Positions 15,334-22,103 of a stretch of 22,141 nucleotides of DNA are shown here, piece by piece. The stretch lies in contig DATIPA010000234.1 in NCBI GenBank assembly GCA_035472475.1, positions 1 to 22,141 on the forward strand. The letters are read 5' to 3'. The position numbers and the translations under genes are program-made. Under the pieces are notes generated by a model. The model was given only the letters and a program-made list of their open reading frames with translations. It was not told the origin of the DNA and searched no databases. Within the stretch, counting starts at the first letter, position 1. Every line of letters starts with the position of its first letter. The DNA comes from JAFAXD01 sp035472475. Its GTDB lineage: Bacteria; Pseudomonadota; Alphaproteobacteria; Rhizobiales; Xanthobacteraceae.

Positions 15334-15410
15334 GCGCCCGTAGCTCAGCTGGATAGAGCACCAGACTACGAATCTGGGGGTCAGGAGTTCGAATCTCTTC
15401 GGGCGCGCCA
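15334..15410 (+). tRNA. tRNA-Arg, anticodon ACG
   Basis: The 77-nt sequence folds as a full cloverleaf. Acceptor GCGCCCG (15334-15340) pairs with CGGGCGC (15400-15406), followed by discriminator G and an encoded CCA at 15408-15410. The D arm GCTCAGCTGGATAGAGC is present. The anticodon stem CCAGA/TCTGG (15361-15365 and 15373-15377) encloses loop CTACGAA with ACG at 15368-15370. The T arm contains GTTCGAATC. ACG (A34 normally edited to inosine) reads CGU, CGC and CGA arginine codons. No obvious T-run terminator follows. The gene debris immediately downstream fits tRNA genes being recombination hot spots. Confidence 0.97.
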
Positions 15411-15457
15411 TTTGCGTACAAAACCACGAACTTTGTCGGATTGGTTGTATCATTGGG

Positions 15458-15655
15458 ATGCATGGTGGCCGCATCTGGGTCGAGTCCGACGTCGGCAAAG
15501 GTTCAACGTTCGCGTTTACGATTCCGGTGAAGGTGGACCGACAGGCTAGCGAGCACGCTTGGCGATCGACAGACCAAGGCCAGTTCCACCTTTCAGCTTG
15601 GTCGCAGCATTATCCGCCTGTTGGAACACGCGGTGATGGCGTCGAGTGTGACTGA
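15458..15655 (+). pseudogene. C-terminal remnant of a sensor histidine kinase
   Basis: The frame beginning MHGGRIWVESDVGKGSTFAF, then TIPVKVDRQ, is the last part of a HATPase_c domain. HGGRIWVES and GKGSTFAFTIP follow the G2 box in many soluble and hybrid kinases. Nothing upstream in any frame supplies the H box, N box or G1 box; the codons just before the Met do not look like a kinase, and the tRNA gene ends only 47 bp earlier. After about 15541 the sequence loses similarity and reaches a stop at 15655. It is most likely the 3' scar of a lost kinase gene and not a working 65 aa protein. Confidence 0.65.
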
Positions 15656-15656
15656 G

Positions 15657-15686
15657 TTCACAGCCGGGCTGGCGCCGTGCTAGATT
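15657..15686 (+). promoter_or_regulatory. Weak candidate promoter for the YHS gene
   Basis: TTCACA at 15657-15662 and TAGATT at 15681-15686 are separated by 18 bases, upstream of a GGAG ribosome-binding site (before ATG 15720). The boxes match the consensus only moderately and no other support exists. Confidence 0.28.
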
Positions 15687-15719
15687 AACATTAGTGGGCG
15701 AAATTTTCACGGAGCAGTC

Positions 15720-16180
15720 ATGGGCGAACTAACACGCCGATCTCTCTTCTCTGCGGGAGTGGCTGCTGCGGTTTTTTGCGGCAACGCGTTGGCACAACAG
15801 GCGCCGCCGAGCGCGTCGCGGGTCGCGCTCAAGGGCTACGATCCGATCTCATATTTCACCGACGGCAAGCCGGAAAAAGGTTCGGGCGAATTCACCTTCG
15901 CATTCGACGACACTACCTACTGGTTCAAGAACGCCGAGCACAGGAGAAGTTTGCCGGCGACCCCGAGCGATACGCGCCCCAGTTCGACGGTTATTGCACG
16001 GTCCAACTCTCGCGCGGCCGCAAGGTCGAGGCCGATCCGGAGGCTTGGACGATCACCAATGGCAAGCTTTACGTCTTTTCGGGAAAGCCCGGCGTGCCGA
16101 TATTTCAAGAGCAGCCGGTCGCCATTGCCAAAAAGGCCAGCGAGAACTGGCCTGAGCTTCGCGCGACACAGACACAATAG
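15720..16180 (+). pseudogene. Tat-exported YHS-domain protein, broken by one frameshift
   Basis: The first frame (15720 to about 15943) encodes a twin-arginine-like signal, MGELTRRSLFSAGVAAAVF followed by an ALA-Q site, then VALKGYDPISYFTDGKPEKG and YWFKNAEHR. This is the first half of a YHS domain. The family continuation EKFAGDPERYAPQFDGYC is found at once in the +2 frame (from about 15944) and runs to TAG at 16178-16180, with a C-terminal WPELR region. Joining the frames at 15942-15943 gives a normal protein of about 153 aa; one base seems to be missing in CACAGGAGAAG. GGAG lies 6 bases before the ATG. YHS proteins are proposed metal binders. Either this is a true pseudogene or an assembly error. 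Confidence 0.8.
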
Positions 16181-16209
16181 ACGATCAGAAACGTAGAGCG
16201 AACGTGCGT

Positions 16210-18099
16210 TTATAGACCGGCTTTCTTCAGCGCGCCGGCAAGCTGTGCCTGCAATTCCGGCTTGCGCAGCAGGGAGCCGAAGTCGGCGCTGTCAAAACGC
16301 GGGTCTAATTCCCGCACAGCCTTGGCTTGTCTTAAAGCATCGGCTTGCCTGCCAGCTTGGGCATAGGCGGCCGCCAAGATCGCATTCGAGTACAGGTCAG
16401 TCTTATTACGCTCGAGAGAGCGTTCGAGCGTGCGGACTGCGTCCGCACTGCGGTCAGCGAGGAGATACGCAATTCCCAGGGTAACCGCGTCGGTCACGGT
16501 GAAACTAAGACCGAGTTTACTGGCGGTCTCGAAGGCTTTGACAGATGCATCGACATCGCCTGACCAAAGCAACGCAGTCGCCAGCCCGGCATAAGCAGCG
16601 GGATCGCTGTTGTTCAACTCCACCGCGCGCTGCATTTCATCGAGCGCGCGATCGTAGTCGGCATAACGGATGTAGATGCTGCCAAGCAGCGCGTGCGCGC
16701 CGGCGCCCGTCGAATCGATGGAAATGGCTTTCTGGCCGAGGCTCTCGGCGCGCTGCAACGCGGCTTCGGGATCCGCGGTCCATCCTTGCAAGACGCCGTT
16801 GAGTTCGACACGCCCCAACCCGATATACGCGGGAGCATAGCCCGGATCGAGCTCAATAGCCCGTTGGAACTGCGCACGCGCTTGCGAGTTGGCCGAGCGG
16901 TTTACGCGGCCCAGAAGATCGCGGCCGCGCAGGACGATGTCGTAGGCCTCCATATTGCTCGGCGGCTTGGTCTCGGCCTTTGTCAGTTCCAGGTTGGTCA
17001 GGCGGCTGGCGAGGGTGCCTGCAATGCGCCGCGTGATGTCGTCCTGCACCGAGAAAATATCCTTTGGCGCGACGTCATAGTTCTCGGACCACAGCAACGC
17101 GCCGCGCGCGGCATCGGTCAGGCGAATCGAAATGCGAATGCGCTCCGGGGCGCGGCGGATGCTGCCCTCCACGATATAGCGCACATCAAGATCGCGGCCG
17201 ACGTCTTCGGGCCGCGGAGTTTTGCCCTTGTAGGAGAAAACGGCGTTCCGCGAGCGGACGACGAATTCCGAAAATCGCCCAAGCGCGGAAATCACGTCTT
17301 CTGTCAGACCGTCGGCGAAGTATTCGTCCTTGGCATCCGCGAACGACACGAGCGGCAGCACAGCGATCGTTGGACGCGCATCCGTGCCAGACGATCGAGG
17401 TGTAGACGCCGTCTGTGATGCCGAAGGCGCAACCTGGCGCACGGTCCACCAGGCGGCCGCGCCGGCAATAGCCAGCACAAGCGCCAGCAAGCCGGCCAGC
17501 ATTGCGCGACTGCGTGGCATGGCCGAGACGATGCGGCCGGACGCCAATTCCGGCGCATCGGCGATCGCCTGCGGCGTAAGAGCGAAGACGCGGACCGGCC
17601 GGGCGATGTTCTTGACCTGCTGCTCTCCGCCATCGACGAACGCCAACGGCAACTTGTCGCGAACCTGGTCTCGCGCAATATCTGAGATGCACAGTCCTCC
17701 CGGTTCGCAGATCGATTCCAGCCGGGCGGCAATGTTCACGCCGTCGCCGAAAATATCGTTACCGTCAATAATGATATCGCCGATATTGATGCCAATACGG
17801 AAGACGAGGCGTTTTTCTTCCGGAATATCACGGTTTCCTTCGATCATCTTGCGCTGAATCGCAACGGCGCAGGCGACGGCGTCGACTACGCTGCCAAAAT
17901 CCACCAACAATCCGTCGCCCGTGGTTTTGACGATGCGCCCGCCATAGGCCGCAATCGTGGGATCCACGAGTTCTTTGCGGACAGTCTTGAGAGCGCGAAG
18001 AGTTCCGACTTCGTCGGCCCCCATTAGGCGACTGTAGCCGACGACATCCGCGGCTAGAATCGCGGCAAGTTTGCGCTCAATGTGCTCGTGTTTTCCCAA
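16210..18099 (-). CDS. Class III adenylate cyclase with TolB/FlgO-like domain and TPRs
   Basis: This 629 aa protein has an N-terminal cyclase catalytic domain (about 8-175), one TM (about 198-219), a TolB/FlgO-like segment (243-372: RPTIAVLPLVSFADAKDEYF, then FADGLTEDVISALGRF) and C-terminal tetratricopeptide repeats (about 400-620). Catalytic residues are present: metal Asp18 in AAILAADVVGYSRLM and Asp62 in KTTGDG, purine-selecting Lys58 and Asp119, and transition-state Asn122 and Arg126 in GDGVNIAARLE. It should therefore make cAMP from ATP. The start is TTG at 18099, with AAGGG about 8-9 bases upstream; no ATG fits before Met26. Many paralogues of this architecture occur in Bradyrhizobium-like genomes. 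It stands alone, convergent with the YHS gene 29 bp away. Confidence 0.92.
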   Translation of the reverse strand: MGKHEHIERKLAAILAADVVGYSRLMGADEVGTLRALKTVRKELVDPTIAAYGGRIVKTTGDGLLVDFGSVVDAVACAVAIQRKMIEGNRDIPEEKRLVFRIGINIGDIIIDGNDIFGDGVNIAARLESICEPGGLCISDIARDQVRDKLPLAFVDGGEQQVKNIARPVRVFALTPQAIADAPELASGRIVSAMPRSRAMLAGLLALVLAIAGAAAWWTVRQVAPSASQTASTPRSSGTDARPTIAVLPLVSFADAKDEYFADGLTEDVISALGRFSEFVVRSRNAVFSYKGKTPRPEDVGRDLDVRYIVEGSIRRAPERIRISIRLTDAARGALLWSENYDVAPKDIFSVQDDITRRIAGTLASRLTNLELTKAETKPPSNMEAYDIVLRGRDLLGRVNRSANSQARAQFQRAIELDPGYAPAYIGLGRVELNGVLQGWTADPEAALQRAESLGQKAISIDSTGAGAHALLGSIYIRYADYDRALDEMQRAVELNNSDPAAYAGLATALLWSGDVDASVKAFETASKLGLSFTVTDAVTLGIAYLLADRSADAVRTLERSLERNKTDLYSNAILAAAYAQAGRQADALRQAKAVRELDPRFDSADFGSLLRKPELQAQLAGALKKAGL

Positions 18100-18323
18100 A
18101 TGGAAGCCCTTAGTCGATAATTTCTGACCGAGATTATCTTACCCCGTGAGAACCTGCACGGGTGCTCTATAACCGCCGTAGGTTCCAGTCCGGGGGCTAG
18201 ATCGGCCGCCCGGGGGAATCCAACCGGGAGCGACTTGCCTCCTAAATAAGTCTGTCAATCAAGACCGGTTATCGGCGCCAATGACCGCTCTTGGCACTTG
18301 CGGAAATGACGACGGTTTCCGAT

Positions 18324-18403
18324 GAGGTCCGCTTAACCCCCGAGAGCGGACATCAGAGCGGACCTACTTTGAGGTCCGCTTTGTGCCAGAAGCGGACATC
18401 GGC
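18324..18403. repeat. Rhizobiales intergenic repeat, copy A (AGGTCCGCT/AGCGGAC units)
   Basis: The segment contains alternating AGGTCCGCT and AGCGGAC-type units. AGCGGACCT (18357-18365) and AGGTCCGCT (18372-18380) are a perfect 9-bp inverted pair with a 6-base loop. Aligned by eye, it matches copy B at 22024-22103 over roughly 80 bases in the same orientation, including a shared CCCCCGA core. Spurious short proteins with VRxTPxSGH-type strings often come from this repeat family in Bradyrhizobium and relatives. The rest of the 18100-18416 gap holds no gene that I can support. Confidence 0.75.
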
Positions 18404-18416
18404 GCTTTATCACTCG

Positions 18417-18782
18417 CTATGTAAATTTGGGATTGAGAAAGACGTAGAGCGTAGCGATCTTGCCATCGCGAACAATGACGACATCCAGTCCGGTGTAGTT
18501 TGGAGCCTCGCCTTTCGGGCCTGAGCCCCATGCCAGAATTCCCCCGGTATGCAGGGCTTGCGGCTCTCCATGGGGCGTATAGACGAAGTGTGGATGTGTC
18601 GCGCGGAGGTCTCCAGCGAACTTGTTCAGAGCGTCGTGTCCAACAAAGACACCGGGCGGTGCGTAGAGCACGCAGTCTTCAGTATAGAAGTCCCGAATGG
18701 CGGCGTGGCGGCGGGACGCGTCACCTTCGCCAAAGACTTCCTGAAGGTTGCGGTACAGAAGCTCAGTAATTCGATCATCCAT
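18417..18782 (-). CDS. SnoaL-like / NTF2-fold protein
   Basis: This 121 aa protein has the SnoaL-like cone-shaped NTF2 fold pattern: an N-terminal helix (MDDRITELLYRNLQEVFGEG), then DFYTEDCVLYAPPGVFVGHDAL and, later, GLDVVIVRDGKIATLYVFLN. The paired stretch of acidic/aromatic residues plus the G-x-D-V-V-I-V-R-D-G-K-I ending is typical. Members include polyketide cyclases, isomerases and ligand sensors, and I cannot choose among them. ATG 18782 is preceded by GGAACT and, further out, GAGAGGG. It lies 69 bp downstream of the NmrA-like gene on the same strand, so the two may be co-transcribed. It ends in the edge of the intergenic repeat region. Confidence 0.8.
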   Translation of the reverse strand: MDDRITELLYRNLQEVFGEGDASRRHAAIRDFYTEDCVLYAPPGVFVGHDALNKFAGDLRATHPHFVYTPHGEPQALHTGGILAWGSGPKGEAPNYTGLDVVIVRDGKIATLYVFLNPKFT

Positions 18783-18851
18783 AGTTCCATCGCCCTCTCA
18801 TCGGTGTCACCTCATTCGTGGCTTGCTGAATGCGTCGGATGCGCGGACGTC

Positions 18852-19724
18852 CTATGCGCCTTGGAGGAGTGTGTTCCAATCCTGTGCCTTAGCCCACGAC
18901 TCGAAGTCGTGAAAGGCGACTTCGGGGAACTCACGGCGGAGCGCTGCGCGATTGACGGTGTAGCCGACACGGTCGAACCACTCGTACATCTTGGCACCGT
19001 CCTCACCCATGCGTTGGCCGATGACGTCCAGCGGGATCTGGAAATAGGTGAACGGGCGACCGGTGACACGCGAGACGATCTCGACGACCTCGTTGCCCGT
19101 GAGCTCGTCGCCCCCCAGATCGAAGCGCTTGCCTGCGAAGCGGCCTGGGTCCTCGAGGAGGCGAACGGCCACGGCCCCGATGTCCGCGACGGCGACTTGC
19201 GCGAGCTGTCTCGTCGTTGGGAGCGGCGTGGCGTAGATGCCCTTCGCGAGCTGCTCTTTGCCGAAATGGAGGTTCTCCATGAAATAGACGGGCGCCAGGA
19301 CCGTGGCGCGTACGCCGATCCTAGCGATATGCTCTTCGACCTTGTACTTGCTATCGAAATGCGGCACGCCAGTCTGTCGATTGGCGGAGCCGACCGAGTT
19401 GAAGACGAGATGTACGCCTGCGGCCTTGGCCGCGTCCGCTGCGGACATGCCTTGTCGCGTCTCGGCTTGCGTGCCTCCTTCGAATGGCGTCGTCATCACG
19501 AAGAAGGAGGTCGCTCCTTTGAGCGCCTTCGTCAGCGCGGCCGTGTCTTCGAGTGACGCGCGGACGAGCGTGACGCCCGCGTTCGCGAGCTCCCTCGCCT
19601 TCGCGGAGTCAGTACTGCGCGTGATGGCGCGGACCTCGTGACCGCGCTCGAGCAGGCTCTTCACAACAGCGCCACCTTGTTTGCCCGTGCCTCCCGTGAC
19701 GACGACGGCAAGCTTCTGACCCAT
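18852..19724 (-). CDS. NmrA-like NAD(P)-binding atypical short-chain dehydrogenase
   Basis: This 290 aa protein has a Rossmann fold with VVVTGGTGKQGGAVVKSLLE at 7-26, where GGTGKQGG is the glycine-rich dinucleotide motif. It also has RAITRSTDSAKARELANAG and LVRASLEDTAALTKAL, then NSVGSANRQTGVPHFDSK, which is typical of NmrA/HSCARG-type proteins that sense or use NAD(P). A catalytic SDR Tyr-x-x-x-Lys appears only as a degenerate YKVEEH context, so it may be a redox sensor more than a dehydrogenase. AAAGGAGATGG stands before ATG 19724, a very strong ribosome-binding site. Its codon choice looks somewhat different from the housekeeping genes (frequent GAG, CTC, GCG runs), consistent with horizontal arrival. 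The SnoaL-like gene follows. Confidence 0.85.
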   Translation of the reverse strand: MGQKLAVVVTGGTGKQGGAVVKSLLERGHEVRAITRSTDSAKARELANAGVTLVRASLEDTAALTKALKGATSFFVMTTPFEGGTQAETRQGMSAADAAKAAGVHLVFNSVGSANRQTGVPHFDSKYKVEEHIARIGVRATVLAPVYFMENLHFGKEQLAKGIYATPLPTTRQLAQVAVADIGAVAVRLLEDPGRFAGKRFDLGGDELTGNEVVEIVSRVTGRPFTYFQIPLDVIGQRMGEDGAKMYEWFDRVGYTVNRAALRREFPEVAFHDFESWAKAQDWNTLLQGA

Positions 19725-19857
19725 GACCCATCTCCTTTCACTTGCGACATATGAAGGGTTGGCGTTGATGTGCTAGGCGTTGATCGCTGACGCTTCATTT
19801 TGTGGGATCGGCGCCAACGTCAGAGAGGCCAAGGCTACTGCGAACCATGCCCGCAGC

Positions 19858-20229
19858 TCACTGCGGCATGGTCATCAACTCGATGACATGGCCGTCGTGG
19901 TCCTTGTAATAGAAGCCGCGGCCGCCATTCCAAGCGTTGAGCTTGACGTCTTCAAGGCTCCGGGGCCCGCTTCCGAAGGCGAGCCCAGCGTCCTTGACCC
20001 GCTGCAGGATCGCGTCGAATTCGGCGTCGCTTACATGAAACGCATAGTGCTGGCTTGCGATGGTCCCCTTCGCGTCAGCGAAGTCCAGCGTCAGTGTGTC
20101 GTTGACGCGCACCGGCGCAAAGTGACCGCCTAAACCATCGAAGCGCAGCCCGAAGATCTCCGCGAAGAGGCGAGCGGCGGCGTCCTTGTCGCGAGTCCAA
20201 ACGATAGTGTGGTTGAGTGTGATTGACAT
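19858..20229 (-). CDS. VOC/glyoxalase-family protein
   Basis: This 123 aa protein is a single vicinal-oxygen-chelate unit. N-terminal ITLNHTIVWTRDKDAAARLF gives His7 as a first metal ligand, HYAFHVSD (61-68) supplies a second histidine, and DHDGHVIELMT supplies Glu117. These are plausible metal ligands of glyoxalase, dioxygenase or resistance enzymes. The specific reaction is not predictable. AGGAGGAAGCCC precedes ATG 20229, a strong ribosome-binding site. It starts only 13 bp after the FMN reductase stop, implying one transcript. It probably acts in the cytoplasm on a toxic electrophile or aromatic ring, an inference from its partners. Confidence 0.87.
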   Translation of the reverse strand: MSITLNHTIVWTRDKDAAARLFAEIFGLRFDGLGGHFAPVRVNDTLTLDFADAKGTIASQHYAFHVSDAEFDAILQRVKDAGLAFGSGPRSLEDVKLNAWNGGRGFYYKDHDGHVIELMTMPQ

Positions 20230-20242
20230 GGGCTTCCTCCTA

Positions 20243-20836
20243 TTAGGCCGCCTGACGCAAACTCTTCTCGCGCGCCGCTTTGAGGGCGGCGGTCCACCAT
20301 GCCAGCTGATCGAGCATCTGCTGGGCGGCCTGATTGAGATGCTCGAGTTCGCTCAGCGGCGTGCCGTCTTTGATTACGGCCAGGTAATCGGGAAAAAGGA
20401 TGTGAATGGCGCTGCGGATCGGCGCCATCTGCAACTCGATGGCGTGGAGCCGCAGTTGCTCTACCGCGCGAGCGCCGCCAACGCCGCCGTAGCCTACGAA
20501 AGCGACCGGCTTGTTGCCCCATTCAGCGTAGGCGTAATCGAGCGCATTCTTCAAAACCGCGGTCGGTCCGCGATTGTATTCAGCCGCCGTGAAGATAAAG
20601 GCGTCGAATTCGCCTACTTTCTTCTGCCAGCGCTGGGCAACTTCATTTTTCGACGGAGCATAAAGCGGCGAAGCCTCCTCCGCGAACAGCGGCATGGGGT
20701 AATCCTTCAAATCGATCAATTCGACGTCAAAATCAGTTCGGCGCCTGGCGATCTCTTCGATCCATTGCGCGGCATGACCGCCGAAGCGATTGGGTCGGAT
20801 GCTTCCGATCACGATGGCAAGCTTCGGTTTGCTCAT
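20243..20836 (-). CDS. NAD(P)H-dependent FMN reductase
   Basis: This 197 aa flavodoxin-fold protein carries the FMN-phosphate loop IVIGSIRPNRFGG at 9-20, the AAEYNRGPTAVLKNALDYAY segment near 84-103 and PVAFVGYGGVGGARAV. These are hallmarks of the NADPH-dependent FMN reductase family (YieF/ChrR, azoreductase and ArsH relatives). Members reduce quinones, azo dyes, chromate or free FMN. ATG 20836 has GGGAG 8 bases upstream (in GGGAGAATCGCT). It is transcribed divergently from lysR, with the VOC gene 13 bp downstream. A role in quinone or electrophile defence under LysR control is inferred from the context. Confidence 0.9.
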   Translation of the reverse strand: MSKPKLAIVIGSIRPNRFGGHAAQWIEEIARRRTDFDVELIDLKDYPMPLFAEEASPLYAPSKNEVAQRWQKKVGEFDAFIFTAAEYNRGPTAVLKNALDYAYAEWGNKPVAFVGYGGVGGARAVEQLRLHAIELQMAPIRSAIHILFPDYLAVIKDGTPLSELEHLNQAAQQMLDQLAWWTAALKAAREKSLRQAA

Positions 20837-20852
20837 AGCGATTCTCCCAGGG

Positions 20853-20867
20853 GCGCAGTAATTGCGC
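20853..20867. promoter_or_regulatory. Palindrome GCGCA-N5-TGCGC near the FMN reductase start
   Basis: GCGCA (20853-20857) and TGCGC (20863-20867) form a 15-bp palindrome 16 bp before the FMN reductase ATG. The surrounding TAATTGCGCTTAA is a loose T-N11-A LysR-type motif. It could be an operator or a leader hairpin. Confidence 0.4.
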
Positions 20868-20907
20868 TTAACCCAAGATGGACGCGAAGCGGTGTGATCG
20901 GTAAGAT

Positions 20908-20931
20908 GGAATAGTCTTAAAGGGCTATTCC
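20908..20931. promoter_or_regulatory. LysR-type operator candidate GGAATAG-N10-CTATTCC
   Basis: GGAATAG (20908-20914) and CTATTCC (20925-20931) are perfect 7-bp arms around an AT-rich 10-bp centre, midway between the divergent FMN reductase and lysR genes. LysR-type regulators bind imperfect dyads in such divergent regions. A second palindrome (20934-20946) follows immediately. Confidence 0.55.
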
Positions 20932-20933
20932 GG

Positions 20934-20946
20934 ATTATCGAATAAT
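20934..20946. promoter_or_regulatory. Palindrome ATTAT-CGA-ATAAT overlapping the lysR start
   Basis: ATTAT (20934-20938) and ATAAT (20942-20946) form a 13-bp palindrome whose right arm includes the first two bases of the lysR ATG at 20945. A protein bound here would block lysR translation initiation or transcription, so it is a candidate autoregulatory site. Confidence 0.4.
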
Positions 20947-21877
20947 GATCACCCTAATGCATGGAGCAAGTCTCGCTGAAACGACAGCCTTTGTGGCCGT
21001 GGTCGAGCTGAAAAGCTTCACCAAGGCGGCCAAGCAGCTGGCTTTATCGCCGCCGCGCGTGAGCGAAATGGTCCGCAACCTCGAGGAACGGCTTGGGGTG
21101 CGCCTAGTCGAGCGGACGACACGATCAGTTGCCCCAACTGCAGCCGGCGAGCGTCTTCTGGCGCGGCTTCGGCCGGTCCTTGACGAGTATCAGTCTGCAT
21201 TGGAATCGACGAATGAATTCCGCGGCAAGCCGGCCGGCATGTTGCGCGTCACGGCGCCGCCGCCAGCCGGCGATTTTTTTCTGGACTCGGCTATTCCGCG
21301 ATTTCTCGCGCAATATCCTGAAATTTCTCTGGACTTGTCCTTCAACGAGGCGCTCACCGACATCGTCGCCGAGCGTTTCGATGCCGGCATTCGCATCGGC
21401 GAGCAAATCGAACGGGACATGATTGCGGTGCGCGTTACCGACGAACTGCCGATCGTCGTCGCTGGCTCGCCAGCTTATTTCGCGCAACGCGGCAAGCCCA
21501 AATCGCCGCACGACCTTGTCGCGCACGATTGCATCCGTATCCGATTTTCGAGTGGCACCTACTTGCCGTGGCGTTTTCGGGTCAAACGCCGCGATTTGGA
21601 AGTTCACGTCAAGGGACGATTGGTAGTTAATTCAGTGACGGTCGCACGCCGTGCCGCTGTCGAAGGCCTTGGGCTCGTACAGGGCCCGCCCATCTTCGTC
21701 GCAACGGATCTTGCCGAAGGCCGACTTGTGACCGTTCTCGACCAATGGGCCCCAACTCCGGCGACAGGATTTTTTCTTTATTATCCGAGCCGCCGTCAGA
21801 TGCGGCCAGCGCTCAAGGCCTTGGTAGATTTTCTGCGTGATGAGCGTCCCGGCGCATCCCAGGAAGCCTCGCAATGA
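20945..21877 (+). CDS. LysR-family transcriptional regulator
   Basis: This 310 aa protein has an N-terminal winged helix-turn-helix (about residues 10-68: AFVAVVELKSFTKAAKQLAL, then PPRVSEMVRNLEERLGVRLV and ERTTRSVAPTAAGE). A linker helix and a periplasmic-binding-protein-like effector domain (about 90-300) follow, with AERFDAGIRIGEQIERDMIAV. It resembles the AaeR/CrgA-type group of LysR proteins. ATG 20945 or the internal ATG at 20957 could be the start, since no clear ribosome-binding site precedes either. It is divergent from the FMN reductase-VOC pair, with 108 bp between, containing dyads. It most likely controls that pair and itself. The inducer is unknown. Confidence 0.93.
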   Translation: MITLMHGASLAETTAFVAVVELKSFTKAAKQLALSPPRVSEMVRNLEERLGVRLVERTTRSVAPTAAGERLLARLRPVLDEYQSALESTNEFRGKPAGMLRVTAPPPAGDFFLDSAIPRFLAQYPEISLDLSFNEALTDIVAERFDAGIRIGEQIERDMIAVRVTDELPIVVAGSPAYFAQRGKPKSPHDLVAHDCIRIRFSSGTYLPWRFRVKRRDLEVHVKGRLVVNSVTVARRAAVEGLGLVQGPPIFVATDLAEGRLVTVLDQWAPTPATGFFLYYPSRRQMRPALKALVDFLRDERPGASQEASQ

Positions 21878-22023
21878 ACCGACTTGGCAATGGATCACGG
21901 GCTTAATGGCCTCGGTGGTCCTGGACGAGCCGTCCCTAGGATTATCGCCCGCTGTCGTGAAGGAAGTTTTCCATCGCCCAATGTCCGCTTTGGGTCATTA
22001 GCGGACATTACTGCCGCATTTCC
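21878..22023. other. Intergenic tail after lysR
   Basis: No gene is seen. A small hairpin GGACG-agc-CGTCC (21923-21935) lacks a T-run. A perfect 10-bp inverted pair, AATGTCCGCT (21981-21990) and AGCGGACATT (22001-22010), belongs to the dispersed repeat family of copy B next to it. Confidence 0.6.
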
Positions 22024-22103
22024 GAATGTCCGCTATACCCCCGAAAGCAGACATGCGAGCGGACAACCCGGGGCGTCTGCTTTGGCCATAAGCGGAAATG
22101 AAC
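22024..22103. repeat. Rhizobiales intergenic repeat, copy B
   Basis: The segment starts GAATGTCCGCTATACCCCCG and continues with GCGAGCGGACAAC and TCTGCTTTGGCCATAAGCGG. By eye it aligns with copy A (18324-18403) in the same orientation. Alternating TCCGCT and AGCGGA units recur, and 21981-22010 adds another hairpin. The remaining bases to 22141 hold nothing that I can name. Confidence 0.72.

Noticed and set aside
18165..18205. tRNA-like string GGTTCCAGTCC near 18180
   Set aside because: The flanking bases do not pair into a T stem and no acceptor or anticodon arm is found; I see no support for a tRNA or att remnant.
18324..18403. Repeated TCCGCT/AGCGGA units as a CRISPR array
   Set aside because: Units alternate in orientation, are short and irregular, with no spacers of even length and no cas genes.
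18291..18524. 77-codon plus-strand open frame
   Set aside because: Most of it translates the dispersed AGGTCCGCT repeat (VRLTPESGH string), a known source of false small proteins, and its end overlaps the SnoaL gene antisense.
18549..19556. 335-codon plus-strand frame opposite SnoaL and NmrA genes
   Set aside because: Antisense to two family-assignable genes that have good ribosome-binding sites.
21923..21935. Hairpin GGACG-agc-CGTCC as a lysR terminator
   Set aside because: The stem has only 5 bp and no T-run follows.
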